Notes: generated from the sequence alone by a model not told the origin. A stretch of DNA of 14,107 nucleotides from an uncultured Bacteroidales bacterium (GCA_937877465.1 CALFIT010000074.1:1-14107); one strand, 5' to 3'; counted from the first letter of the stretch, positions 6,909 through 13,719 are shown. Made by a program: numbers and translations.

Positions 6909-7025
6909 ATGAAAGTTCAAGCATCTGTAAAGAAAAGATCTGCCGACTGCATCATCGTCAAGCGCAAGGGCAGAGTGTATGTGATTAACAAGAAGAACCC
7001 TAAAGAGAATCAGCGTCAGGGTTAA
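6909..7025 (+). CDS. rpmJ: 50S ribosomal protein L36, zinc-free form
   Basis: L36 is the smallest ribosomal protein, and this one has the standard 38 residues: it begins MKVQASVKKRSADC and ends NQRQG. The canonical zinc ribbon uses Cys11, Cys14, Cys27 and His33. Here those positions are Ser11, Cys14, Asn27 and Glu33, so the site cannot bind zinc in the usual way. This matches the cysteine-poor L36 I associate with Bacteroidetes. The ATG at 6909 gives the conserved MKVxASVKK start. rpsM follows after 38 A-rich bases. Confidence 0.96.
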   Translation: MKVQASVKKRSADCIIVKRKGRVYVINKKNPKENQRQG

Positions 7026-7063
7026 TTCTGGTCGAAAATTTAAACTTAAAGAAAAAAGAAAAT

Positions 7064-7441
7064 ATGGCAAGAATCGCTGGTGTAGATATCCCGAGCAACA
7101 AGGCCGGTGAAATCTCGTTGACCTACATTTACGGCATTGGACGTTCGCTGTCCAAGGAAATCCTGAACAAAGCCGGTGTCGAGCCTGCTAAGAAAGTCCA
7201 AGACTGGACCGACGACGAGCAGAAGACTGTTCGTGACATCATTGCCGAGCAGTACAAGACCGAAGGCGAACTTCGCGGTGAAGTTCAGATGAACATTAAG
7301 CGTTTGATGGACATCGGTTGCTACAGAGGCGTCCGTCATCGTGCCGGCCTGCCCGTCCGCGGACAGAGCACGAAGAACAACGCACGTACCCGCAAGGGCC
7401 GCAAGAAGACTGTCGCAAACAAGAAGAAAGCTACGAAGTAA
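7064..7441 (+). CDS. rpsM: 30S ribosomal protein S13
   Basis: S13 lies in the 30S head, where its C-terminal tail contacts P-site tRNA and its body bridges to L5. The 125-residue protein begins MARIAGVDIPSNKAGEISLT and has the helix-hairpin-helix region around YIYGIGRSLSKEIL (residues 21-34). It continues with CYRGVRHRAGLPVRGQST (86-103) and NARTRKGRKK, ending in a Lys-rich tail. Its leader, TTTAAACTTAAAGAAAAAAGAAAAT, is typical of Bacteroidetes, without a Shine-Dalgarno. Confidence 0.98.
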   Translation: MARIAGVDIPSNKAGEISLTYIYGIGRSLSKEILNKAGVEPAKKVQDWTDDEQKTVRDIIAEQYKTEGELRGEVQMNIKRLMDIGCYRGVRHRAGLPVRGQSTKNNARTRKGRKKTVANKKKATK

Positions 7442-7488
7442 CAACAAGTAGTTGGATCATATCAAATTAAAAAACCTTAGAATTTAAA

Positions 7489-7878
7489 ATGGCAAAAAAC
7501 AACAAAGTTACAAAGAAACGTGTCGTGAAGATCGAGGCAACGGGCATGGCTTTCGTGAAGGCTTCGTTCAACAACGTGATCGTTTCTCTGACCAACAATG
7601 AAGGACAAGTCATTTCTTGGGCATCAGCAGGCAAGATGGGCTTTAAAGGCTCAAAGAAGAACACACCATACGCTGCTCAGATGGCTGCTGAAGAGTGCGC
7701 CAAGACTGCCTATGACTTGGGATTACGCAAAGTGAAAGTTTATGTGAAGGGACCTGGTTCAGGACGTGAATCCGCCATCCGTGCCATCCACTCGATGGGC
7801 GTTGAAGTGACCGAGATCATCGACGTCACCCCGCTGCCGCACAATGGTTGCCGTCCTCCAAAACGTAGAAGAGTGTAA
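7489..7878 (+). CDS. rpsK: 30S ribosomal protein S11
   Basis: S11 is in the 30S platform and contacts mRNA near the E site. The 129-residue protein has FVKASFNNVIVSLTNNEGQV (residues 22-41), SAGKMGFKGSKKNTPYAAQM (46-65), GPGSGRESAIRAI (88-100) and the terminal TPLPHNGCRPPKRRRV. The NG in this last motif is the site known to form isoaspartate in E. coli S11. It follows rpsM by 47 AT-rich bases and precedes rpsD by 26. Confidence 0.98.
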   Translation: MAKNNKVTKKRVVKIEATGMAFVKASFNNVIVSLTNNEGQVISWASAGKMGFKGSKKNTPYAAQMAAEECAKTAYDLGLRKVKVYVKGPGSGRESAIRAIHSMGVEVTEIIDVTPLPHNGCRPPKRRRV

Positions 7879-7904
7879 AGTCGAACAATTAAAAAACTTG
7901 AATT

Positions 7905-8513
7905 ATGGCTAGATATACAGGTCCAAAAACGAAAATCGCTCGTAAGTTCGGTGAACCCATCTTCGGTTCCGATAAGTACTTCGAAAAGAGAAATTATCCT
8001 CCTGGAATGCACGGCGCCAACAGCAGAAGAAAGAAAGTCTCGGAATATGGCACCCAGCTGAAGGAGAAGCAAAAGGCTAAATATACCTACGGAGTTCTCG
8101 AGAGACAATTCCGCAAGACCTTCGACCTCGCCCGCCGCAAGGAAGGCGTCACGGGTCTGATCCTGATGCAACTTATGGAATCGCGCTTAGACAACGTGGT
8201 GTACCGCTTGGGAATCGCTCCCACCCGCGCCGCCGCCCGTCAGCTCGTGAACCATCGTCATATCGTCGTCAACGGTGACGTCCTCAGCATCCCGTCCTAT
8301 CTCGTCAAGGTGGGCGATGTTGTCGGTGTCCGTGAGAAGTCAAAGAGCCTCGAAGTGGTCACCAACTCGTTGGAAGGCCGCCAAGGCAGCAACTTCGCCT
8401 GGCTCGAATGGGACCCCAACATGATGTGTGGCAAGTTCTTGAACTATCCGGCTCGCGAAGAGATCCCGGAGAACATCAACGAACAGCTCATCGTTGAATT
8501 GTACTCTAAGTAA
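7905..8513 (+). CDS. rpsD: 30S ribosomal protein S4
   Basis: S4 is a primary assembly protein of the 30S body, and in E. coli it represses the alpha operon. The 202-residue protein starts MARYTGPKTKIARKFGEPIF. It has NYPPGMHGANSRRKKVSEYG (residues 30-49), then the S4 RNA-binding domain at about 91-155 (ESRLDNVVYRLGIAPTRAAA...LVNHRHIVVNG). The N-terminal region lacks the CxxC zinc cluster found in some S4 proteins. It lies immediately before rpoA, as in the alpha operon. Confidence 0.98.
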   Translation: MARYTGPKTKIARKFGEPIFGSDKYFEKRNYPPGMHGANSRRKKVSEYGTQLKEKQKAKYTYGVLERQFRKTFDLARRKEGVTGLILMQLMESRLDNVVYRLGIAPTRAAARQLVNHRHIVVNGDVLSIPSYLVKVGDVVGVREKSKSLEVVTNSLEGRQGSNFAWLEWDPNMMCGKFLNYPAREEIPENINEQLIVELYSK

Positions 8514-8546
8514 TTGTTGATAATTAACCTGGTAAATAAAGTAAAT

Positions 8547-9539
8547 ATGGCAATATTAGCGTTTCAAAAACCCGATGAGGTTATCATGGTTGAAGGCTCC
8601 GACACCAAAGGTATTTTCGAGTTTCGACCTCTAGAACCAGGTTTCGGCATCACCATAGGTAATGCGCTTAGAAGGATTCTGCTGTCTTCGTTGGAAGGCT
8701 TCGCCATCACTTCTATCCACATTGACGGTGTCACTCATGAATTCGCCTCCATCGACGGCGTGATTGAAGATGTCGCCGACATGGTATTGAATTTCAAGCA
8801 GGTGCGCTTGAAGCAAGTCGTCCCCTCCGAGACGCACGAGAAGGTCAGCTTCACCATCACGGGCCAAGAGCAATTCAAGGCCGGCGATATCAACAAGTAT
8901 CTCTGCTCCTTCCAAGTGCTCAATCCGGACCTCGTCATCTGCAACCTCGAACCCTCAGTGAAGCTCAATATCGAGCTGAACATCAACAAGGGTAGGGGCT
9001 ATGTTCCGGCCGACGAGAACAAGGTGGCCGGCACTCCTGTTGATACTATCGCGATCGACTCCATCTACACGCCCATCCGCAACGTGAGCTACAAGGTGGA
9101 AAACTGGCGTGTCGAACAGAAGACCGACTACGAGAAGTTGGTCATCGAAATCGACACCGACGGCTCGATCAATCCTAAAGATGCTTTGAAAGAAGCCGCC
9201 AAGATCCTCATCTACCACTTCATGCTCTTCTCCGACGAGAACATCAACCTCGTCCCCGACGAGAAGACGGTGACCGAGGACTTTGACGAAGGTTCGTTGC
9301 ATACCCGCCAGCTCCTCAAGACCAAGCTCGTCGACCTCGACCTTTCGGTCCGTGCCTTGAACTGCTTGAAGGCTGCCGAGGTTGAAACGCTTGGTGAACT
9401 TGTCGCCTTTAACAAGCAAGACCTCCTCAAGTTCCGCAACTTCGGCAAGAAGTCGCTCACCGAACTTGACGAGTTGGTCAGAAGCAAAGGCCTTGAGTTC
9501 GGTATGAATGTCAGCAAATTTAAATTAGATAAGGAATAA
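8547..9539 (+). CDS. rpoA: DNA-directed RNA polymerase alpha subunit
   Basis: RpoA dimerises to seed RNA polymerase assembly, and its C-terminal domain contacts UP elements and activators. The ATG at 8547 gives 330 residues starting MAILAFQKPDEV, the N-terminus I know for Bacteroidales RpoA. An in-frame TTG at 8514, directly after the rpsD stop, would add 11 unconserved residues and is rejected. The N-terminal domain has FEFRPLEPGFGITIGNALRR near residues 25-44 and INKGRGYVPADEN. The C-terminal domain (about 261-330) has LDLSVRALNCLKAAEVETLG and FRNFGKKSLTELDEL. The frame is intact; rplQ follows after four bases. Confidence 0.97.
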   Translation: MAILAFQKPDEVIMVEGSDTKGIFEFRPLEPGFGITIGNALRRILLSSLEGFAITSIHIDGVTHEFASIDGVIEDVADMVLNFKQVRLKQVVPSETHEKVSFTITGQEQFKAGDINKYLCSFQVLNPDLVICNLEPSVKLNIELNINKGRGYVPADENKVAGTPVDTIAIDSIYTPIRNVSYKVENWRVEQKTDYEKLVIEIDTDGSINPKDALKEAAKILIYHFMLFSDENINLVPDEKTVTEDFDEGSLHTRQLLKTKLVDLDLSVRALNCLKAAEVETLGELVAFNKQDLLKFRNFGKKSLTELDELVRSKGLEFGMNVSKFKLDKE

Positions 9540-9543
9540 GAAG

Positions 9544-10071
9544 ATGAGACACAATAAGAAATTCAATCACTTGGGAAGAAAGAGCGCGCACCGCAAGGCT
9601 ATGCTCTCCAACATGGCTTCCTCGTTGATTCTCAACAAACGCATCATCACCACCACGGCCAAGGCCAAGGCCCTGCGCATGTATGTTGAGCCCTTGATCA
9701 CCAAGGCGAAGCCTGAGAACAACACCACGACCGAAACGGGTTCGAGCAACCGCAGAGTTGTTTTTGCCTATCTGCAAAACAAGTATGCCGTCACCGAGCT
9801 GTTCCGTGAAGTTGGCCCGAAAGTGGGCACCCGTCCCGGAGGTTACACGCGCATCATCCGTATGCCCGAAAACCGCAAGGGCGACGCCGCCGAGATGGCC
9901 TTGATGGAACTTGTTGACTACAACGAGGTCTACACCCGCGAGGGCCAAAAGACCGCAGCCAAAGCCAAGAGCACGCGCCGCAGCAGCAAGAAGGCCGCTC
10001 CGAAGGCTGAGGCTCCTGCTGCCGAAGCTCCTGTAGCCGAGGCTCCTGTAGCCGAGCAAGCTGCTGAATAA
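9544..10071 (+). CDS. rplQ: 50S ribosomal protein L17 with Ala/Pro/Glu-rich tail
   Basis: L17 lies near the tunnel exit. The 175-residue protein has the conserved core at about residues 1-135: MRHNKKFNHLGRKSAHRKAM, NKRIITTTAKAKALR (31-45), GPKVGTRPGGYTRIIR (91-106) and AAEMALMELVDYN. After about residue 140 comes a low-complexity extension, first basic (STRRSSKKA), then EAPAA/EAPVA/EAPVA repeats, as seen on several Bacteroidetes L17 proteins. It ends the alpha operon and is followed by an intrinsic terminator 23 bases after the stop. Confidence 0.97.
   Translation: MRHNKKFNHLGRKSAHRKAMLSNMASSLILNKRIITTTAKAKALRMYVEPLITKAKPENNTTTETGSSNRRVVFAYLQNKYAVTELFREVGPKVGTRPGGYTRIIRMPENRKGDAAEMALMELVDYNEVYTREGQKTAAKAKSTRRSSKKAAPKAEAPAAEAPVAEAPVAEQAAE
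10009..10053 (+). repeat. Three 15-bp tandem repeats inside rplQ
   Basis: Three in-frame copies of a 15-base unit (GAG GCT CCT GTA GCC and variants) encode EAPAA, EAPVA, EAPVA. The last two copies differ only by GAA/GAG, suggesting recent duplication, so unit number may vary between strains. Confidence 0.8.
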
Positions 10072-10094
10072 GCATAATCTATACAAGCGACAAG

Positions 10095-10124
10095 GCCGCC
10101 GTGACAAACACGGCGGCTTTTTTT
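10095..10124 (+). terminator. Intrinsic terminator of the alpha operon
   Basis: GCCGCCGTG (10095-10103) pairs perfectly with CACGGCGGC (10109-10117) across loop ACAAA, followed directly by seven T residues (10118-10124). It is a textbook Rho-independent terminator, 23 bases after rplQ, and ends the ribosomal super-operon. Confidence 0.95.
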
Positions 10125-10149
10125 GATTGACCTCGTTCCTCCAAGCATC

Positions 10150-10179
10150 AAAAAAAGCCGCCCAAACGAGCGGCTTTTT
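10150..10179 (-). terminator. Intrinsic terminator of the oxidoreductase operon, possibly bidirectional
   Basis: AAAAAGCCGC and GCGGCTTTTT (stem core 10157-10161 with 10170-10174) enclose an 8-base loop. Read on the minus strand, the stem is followed by six T residues, 22-27 bases beyond the gamma-subunit stop. The T-run on the plus side also makes it able to act on transcripts coming from rplQ, so the convergent operons have back-to-back terminators. Confidence 0.9.
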
Positions 10180-10200
10180 CGGGTTTCTGGAATCCCATGT

Positions 10201-10746
10201 TTAGTTCTCAGCCTTCACGTTGTCCATGCCGACCTGCACGGCCTGCATGTTGAGCGGGATGAGCTTGTGGGCGCGTTCAGGCAAGCTGTGACGCAAGCCC
10301 TCTTCGACGTTCTTGTTGTCGATGATGGGGCGAATCTTCAGGAAGGCACCGAGGATGATCATGTTGAACACCTTGGAGTTGCCCATGTCGGAGGCCAATT
10401 GCGCGCCTTCGATGCTATAGACGTGGATGTCCTTGCGGGTGGGCTTCTTCGTGATGCCGTTGGGGTCGTAGATCAGGTAGCCACCGGGCTTCACCTTGTC
10501 CTCGAACTTGTCGAGCGACTGCTGATTCAGAATGACGGCAGTGTCGAAAGCGTTGAGGATGGGGGAACACACGCGCTCGTCGCTGACGATGACGGTCACG
10601 TTGGCCGTGCCGCCACGCATCTCGGGGCCGTAGGATGGCATCCAGCTGACTTCCTTGTCCTGCATGATACCACTGTAAGCAAGGATCTTACCCATTGACA
10701 AGACGCCTTGTCCGCCGAAACCGGCTATAATAATTTCTTCTGTCAT
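10201..10746 (-). CDS. 2-oxoacid:ferredoxin oxidoreductase, gamma subunit
   Basis: This is the small subunit of a CoA-dependent 2-oxoacid:ferredoxin oxidoreductase, the complex that oxidatively decarboxylates 2-oxoacids to acyl-CoA. The 181-residue protein begins IIIAGFGGQGVLSMGKILA, with the family's glycine-rich GFGGQG (residues 9-14). It then has SYGPEMRGGTANVTVIVSDE (about 38-57), typical of the pyruvate/ketoisovalerate gamma domain. It is the last gene of the ferredoxin-alpha-beta-gamma operon, 17 bases after beta, and is followed by a terminator. Substrate cannot be read from this subunit: KorC or VorC are both possible names. Confidence 0.93.
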   Translation of the reverse strand: MTEEIIIAGFGGQGVLSMGKILAYSGIMQDKEVSWMPSYGPEMRGGTANVTVIVSDERVCSPILNAFDTAVILNQQSLDKFEDKVKPGGYLIYDPNGITKKPTRKDIHVYSIEGAQLASDMGNSKVFNMIILGAFLKIRPIIDNKNVEEGLRHSLPERAHKLIPLNMQAVQVGMDNVKAEN

Positions 10747-10763
10747 TGCTTTGTCGTTTTTAG

Positions 10764-11573
10764 TTATTTCTTAATCAGCTCGAAATTGTCCTTGATGTCG
10801 CCCAAAGGATAGACGGGCAGCATGTTGTCTTGCAGCCACTTGTTGGCATCGACAGCGCTCATCTTCCAGTTGGAGTTGCAGTTCGAAACGATTTCAACGA
10901 AGTTGACGCCGTTCTTGTTCTCAATCTGGTTCTGGAAAGCCTTCTTGATGGCCTTCTTGCAGTTGCGCACGGCGGCTGCGCTAAACACGGCCTGACGGGT
11001 GACGTAGCGCGTGCCGGGCAGTTGCGAGATCAGGTTGGTGATTTGGAGCGGGAAGCCGTTGTTGGGCGTTCCGTCGGGCCACTGGGGCATACGGCCGTAA
11101 GGCGTGGTGGCGGTCTTCATGCCCACGAGGGTGGTAGGAGCCATCTGGCCGCCGGTCATGCCGTAGATGCCGTTGTTGACGAAAATCATGGTGATGTTCT
11201 CGCCACGGTTGCAGGTGTGGATGGTCTCGCAGGTGCCGATGGCGGCGAGGTCGCCGTCGCCTTGGTAGGAGAACACGACCTTGTCGGGCCACACGCGCTT
11301 GATACCCGTGGCGCACGCCGGGGCGCGACCGTGGGCGGCTTCGACGAAGTCGACGTCGAAATAGTCGTAGGCCATCACTGCGCAACCCACGGGCGAAACG
11401 CCGATGGTGCGGTCGTCAACGCCAAGCTCTTCAAGCACTTCGGCGATGATGCGGTGTACGGTGCCGTGGCCGCAGCCGGGGCAGTAGTGGAACGGTTTTT
11501 CAGTCAGCAGCTTTGATTTTTCGTAAACCAAGTTTTCGGGCTGGATGATATCTTGTAATGTGATTTCTGCCAT
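10764..11573 (-). CDS. 2-oxoacid:ferredoxin oxidoreductase, beta (TPP-binding) subunit
   Basis: The catalytic half of the enzyme, binding thiamine pyrophosphate and the proximal [4Fe-4S] cluster. In the 269-residue protein, CPGCGHG (C31, C34), C64 in SPVGCAV and C232 in SNCNSNWK match the four cluster ligands of the family. The TPP/Mg motif is GDGDLAAIG (residues 105-113) with NNGIYGMTGGQ (133-143). The ATG is five bases after the alpha stop, with AGGAG nine bases upstream inside the alpha coding end, suggesting coupling. The length is typical of stand-alone beta subunits of four-subunit enzymes rather than fused pyruvate:ferredoxin oxidoreductase. Confidence 0.95.
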   Translation of the reverse strand: MAEITLQDIIQPENLVYEKSKLLTEKPFHYCPGCGHGTVHRIIAEVLEELGVDDRTIGVSPVGCAVMAYDYFDVDFVEAAHGRAPACATGIKRVWPDKVVFSYQGDGDLAAIGTCETIHTCNRGENITMIFVNNGIYGMTGGQMAPTTLVGMKTATTPYGRMPQWPDGTPNNGFPLQITNLISQLPGTRYVTRQAVFSAAAVRNCKKAIKKAFQNQIENKNGVNFVEIVSNCNSNWKMSAVDANKWLQDNMLPVYPLGDIKDNFELIKK

Positions 11574-11577
11574 TTTC

Positions 11578-12663
11578 TTATTCTCCTATAATTTGTTTCT
11601 TCATAGCTTCGAGAACTTCTTCCGGGGTGTGGATGATGCCACCGACGCGGCCAAAGTGCTCGGCCTTAACGCGACCGTTGCAGGCGAGGCGCACGTCTTC
11701 GATCATCTGACCGCAGCTCAATTCGACTGAGAGGAATCCCTTGACGCCCTTGTCGATGAGGTTGGCAATGGCTTGGCTCGGGTAGGGCCACAGGGTGATG
11801 GGACGGAGCAAGCCGACCTTGAGTCCGGCGGCGCGACCGAGTTGCACCGACTTCTGGGCGATGCGGGCGCTGGAGCCGTAGGCCACAAACACGTATTCGG
11901 CGTCGTCGCAGTCGATCATCTCGCAACGGGTCTCGTTCTTGGTCACTTCGTCGTATTTGCGCTGTAGGGCGCGGTTGTGTTCTTCCATGCGGGCCGAGTC
12001 GAGGTCGAGCGAGGTGATGACGCGGTGTTGCGTGCCACGCTTGCGGCCTGTCAAAGCCCAAGGATATTTCTCTTTGATTTCCTCTTCGGTGAGGCGGGCC
12101 TTCTGTTCGGGCAGGACGACCTTTTCCATCATTTGTCCGATGGCGCCGTCGGAGAGGATGCACACAGCCATGCGATACTTGAAGGCCAAGTCGAAGCCGA
12201 GCGGCACGAAGTCGGCCATTTCCTGGACGGAAGCGGGGGCGAGGACGATGTTACGGTAGTCGCCGTTGCCGCCGCCCTTGGTGTTCTGGAAATAGTCGGC
12301 TTGCGAAGGCTGGATGGTACCCAGACCCGGGCCGCCACGCACCACGTCGGCGAAGACGCAAGGCACTTCGGCGCCGGCGATGTAGGCCAAGCCTTCCTGC
12401 TTCAGGCACACGCCCGGGCTGGAAGACGAGGTCATGACGTGCTTTCCGGCAGCACCGGCGGCATACACCATGTTGATGGCGGCCAATTCACTTTCTGCTT
12501 GCAGAACGACCATTCCGGTGCGTTCGTAAGGGTTCTGTTCCGACAGATACTCGATCACCTCCGACTGTGGGGTGATGGGATACCCGAAATAAGCATCGGC
12601 ACCGCAACGGATGGCGGCTTCGGCCAATGCCTCGTTACCCTTCATCAATTTTAATTCTCCCAT
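11578..12663 (-). CDS. vorB: 2-oxoacid:ferredoxin oxidoreductase, alpha subunit, VorB-like
   Basis: The alpha subunit supplies the pyrimidine-binding domain for TPP and the C-terminal transketolase-like domain. In the 361-residue protein, MGELKLMKGNEALAEAAIRC and FGYPITPQSEVIEYL (residues 26-40) open the domain. QAESELAAINMVYAAGAAGK (55-74), TSSSSPGVCLKQEGLAY (78-94) and GGPGLGTIQPSQADYF (110-125) follow. This sequence type is usually annotated as 3-methyl-2-oxobutanoate dehydrogenase subunit VorB. The small separate ferredoxin upstream and gamma gene downstream fit the ketoisovalerate type, but 2-oxoglutarate (KorA) remains possible. Confidence 0.92.
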   Translation of the reverse strand: MGELKLMKGNEALAEAAIRCGADAYFGYPITPQSEVIEYLSEQNPYERTGMVVLQAESELAAINMVYAAGAAGKHVMTSSSSPGVCLKQEGLAYIAGAEVPCVFADVVRGGPGLGTIQPSQADYFQNTKGGGNGDYRNIVLAPASVQEMADFVPLGFDLAFKYRMAVCILSDGAIGQMMEKVVLPEQKARLTEEEIKEKYPWALTGRKRGTQHRVITSLDLDSARMEEHNRALQRKYDEVTKNETRCEMIDCDDAEYVFVAYGSSARIAQKSVQLGRAAGLKVGLLRPITLWPYPSQAIANLIDKGVKGFLSVELSCGQMIEDVRLACNGRVKAEHFGRVGGIIHTPEEVLEAMKKQIIGE

Positions 12664-12702
12664 TATGTAAGATTTTTTGATTTGTTAGACAATAGGTTTT
12701 GA

Positions 12703-12927
12703 TTACAGGGCTTTCTTGTAAACCTTGATGACGCCGTCGGGGCAGGTGATGCCGCAACTGGCGCAGCCGATGCAGGCTTCGGGGTTCGCCATGAAGGCGT
12801 AATTGTAACCTTTTCCGTTTACTTCTTTTGCCAATTCGATGACCTTGCATGGGCAGGCCGTGATGCAAACGCCACAGCCTTTACAACGCTCAGTGTCAAC
12901 TACGATGGCTCCTCTGAATTTTGCCAT
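12703..12927 (-). CDS. 2x[4Fe-4S] ferredoxin subunit (delta) of the 2-oxoacid oxidoreductase
   Basis: A 74-residue electron-carrier subunit with two clusters. The first uses C15, C18, C21 and C25 in CKGCGVCITACP. The second uses C52, C55, C58 and C62 in CIGCASCGITCP. Cys27 is an additional cysteine. It is the first gene of the operon, 39 bases before alpha, and probably passes electrons from the beta-subunit cluster to free ferredoxin. It could act as a general ferredoxin, but the fixed operon position argues for a subunit (VorD/KorD type). The ATG at 12927 gives a full-length N-terminus; the leader is AT-rich. Confidence 0.93.
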   Translation of the reverse strand: MAKFRGAIVVDTERCKGCGVCITACPCKVIELAKEVNGKGYNYAFMANPEACIGCASCGITCPDGVIKVYKKAL

Positions 12928-12972
12928 ATTGATTAGATTTTAGAATTTGTGTTGTCTTGAATTTTTGTGCCA

Positions 12973-12980
12973 CGAAATTA
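12973..12980 (-). promoter_or_regulatory. Candidate proximal -7 box for the oxidoreductase operon
   Basis: On the minus strand this reads TAATTTCG, one mismatch from TAnnTTTG. It lies about 45 bases before the ferredoxin ATG, a reasonable leader length. No TTTG is seen at the -33 position, so support is weak. Confidence 0.3.
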
Positions 12981-13135
12981 GGGAATTTTAGCCACATGGA
13001 GCCTGCCTTTTCACTTTATTTCCGAAAAAACGGTTAATTTAGACGGATTATAAATAAAATGCCTGTCTTTGCATATGCAGATGAGCGAGGACGCCGACGC
13101 TTTGGTGTGTCCCGTGGAGCGCGTGTGGCGAAAAG

Positions 13136-13183
13136 CCTTTGGCTGGTTAGTCCAAATGTTCGGAGTCAGTTCCGAGCCAAAGG
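13136..13183 (-). repeat. 9-bp perfect inverted repeat next to a candidate promoter
   Basis: CCTTTGGCT (13136-13144) and AGCCAAAGG (13175-13183) are perfectly complementary, with an inner CGGA/TCCG pair (13161-13164 with 13171-13174). It lies just downstream of the orphan gene's stop on the minus strand. It could be an operator, a 3' stem of the orphan transcript, or a leader structure; the following T-run is too weak for a confident terminator. Confidence 0.4.
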
Positions 13184-13185
13184 TA
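13178..13185 (-). promoter_or_regulatory. Candidate distal -7 box for the oxidoreductase operon
   Basis: The minus strand reads TACCTTTG, an exact TAnnTTTG match, seven bases beyond the end of the orphan gene. No well-spaced TTTG is visible upstream. It overlaps the right arm of a 9-bp inverted repeat, which would place the arm within the RNA polymerase contact region. Confidence 0.35.
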
Positions 13186-13192
13186 AAAACAG

Positions 13193-13579
13193 TCAAAAAT
13201 ACTTCTCTTCGGGCTTCAGTTCTTTCAGATTTCCGAGAAATGCCGCCGCATCGGCACCGTTAAAGACCATGATTTCGGACGCGGGCTTGAATTCGTAAGG
13301 CTCGTATTTGCGGATTTGCGCCGCTGCAAATTGTCCGTCCTTGGTGCTGACCACCAACAACCCAGTGGGCGTGAGCGACTTGCAATGCAGGTTCTTGATG
13401 TCGTTGAAGCGATGTTGTTCGAGGAGGGTTATTAGGTCTTCCACATCGTCGGTGAAGTAATATTCCTTTTTCTTCACGGGCATTTGCGTGGGCGTGTAGT
13501 ACCCTCGGCGGAAAAGGCCTTGGCGTTTCAGTTCAGGGAGTTCGTAGTTTGCGAGGTTCGCGATATGTGTTGTTTCCAT
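13193..13579 (-). CDS. Hypothetical protein, 128 residues
   Basis: I do not recognise this protein. The frame uses the same GC-ending codons as its neighbours (ATC, AAC, AAG, CTC) and its ATG follows an AAACAAAGAAAA leader typical of Bacteroidetes starts, so it is probably expressed. It is predicted soluble: no signal peptide, membrane segment or metal-binding motif is seen. It has a basic N-terminal third (KRQGLFRRGYYTP, residues 18-30), an acidic, probably helical segment YYFTDDVEDLITLLEQH (about 40-56) and a C-terminal AADAAAFLGNLKELKPEE-like helix. It lies upstream of, and in the same direction as, the oxidoreductase operon, but the 265-base gap suggests a separate unit. Confidence 0.7.
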   Translation of the reverse strand: METTHIANLANYELPELKRQGLFRRGYYTPTQMPVKKKEYYFTDDVEDLITLLEQHRFNDIKNLHCKSLTPTGLLVVSTKDGQFAAAQIRKYEPYEFKPASEIMVFNGADAAAFLGNLKELKPEEKYF

Positions 13580-13627
13580 TTTTCTTTGTTTAATTATTTG
13601 ATGTTGAATTGTTTAAATGTTGTGTAG

Positions 13628-13648
13628 GGCTGTCACACCGTGGCAGCC
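13628..13648. repeat. Palindromic hairpin element
   Basis: GGCTGTCAC (13628-13636), loop ACC, GTGGCAGCC (13640-13648): a 9-bp stem with one G-U pair and no T-run. It lies next to the two related 22-bp palindromes, giving a cluster of three stems upstream of the orphan gene. Confidence 0.6.
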
Positions 13649-13654
13649 GTTGTA

Positions 13655-13676
13655 GAGCCGCAATGCTTTGCGTCTC
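13655..13676. repeat. 22-bp palindromic repeat, copy 1
   Basis: GAGCCGCAATGCTTTGCGTC followed by TC. It is self-complementary apart from C-T and T-T mismatches, and matches copy 2 at 21 of 22 positions. It looks like a dispersed intergenic palindrome of the REP type. Confidence 0.7.
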
Positions 13677-13697
13677 ATGAATGAAATACCCGTATTT

Positions 13698-13719
13698 GAG
13701 CCGCAAAGCTTTGCGTCTC
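13698..13719. repeat. 22-bp palindromic repeat, copy 2
   Basis: GAGCCGCAAAGCTTTGCGTC followed by TC, same orientation as copy 1 and offset by 43 bases. The core CGCAAAGCTTTGCG (14 bases) is a perfect palindrome. A further isolated GCGTCTC occurs at 13766-13772. Confidence 0.7.

Larger units (their letters stand above)
12928..13192. other. Intergenic region upstream of the oxidoreductase operon
   Basis: 265 bases between the ferredoxin start and the end of the orphan gene, both on the minus strand. No convincing gene is seen; short plus-strand frames here lack coding character. It holds two candidate minus-strand -7 boxes (12973-12980, 13178-13185), a 10-bp palindrome TGCATATGCA (13070-13079) and a 9-bp inverted repeat (13136-13183). 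If the far promoter is used, the operon would have a leader of about 240 bases. Confidence 0.6.

Noticed and set aside
8514..8546. TTG start extending rpoA by 11 residues
   Set aside because: It abuts the rpsD stop, adds unconserved residues, and the ATG at 8547 gives the known MAILAFQKP N-terminus and 330-residue length.
10123..12654. Several long plus-strand frames (191, 228 and 225 residues) opposite the oxidoreductase genes
   Set aside because: They are antisense shadows of well-identified genes with strong codon bias and have no recognisable motifs.
13011..13298. Small frames of 61-79 residues between the ferredoxin and the orphan gene
   Set aside because: They overlap one another and the orphan gene, have atypical composition and lack a convincing leader.
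13628..13719. CRISPR-like array
   Set aside because: There are only two 22-bp copies, they are palindromic, and no further spaced units or cas genes occur.
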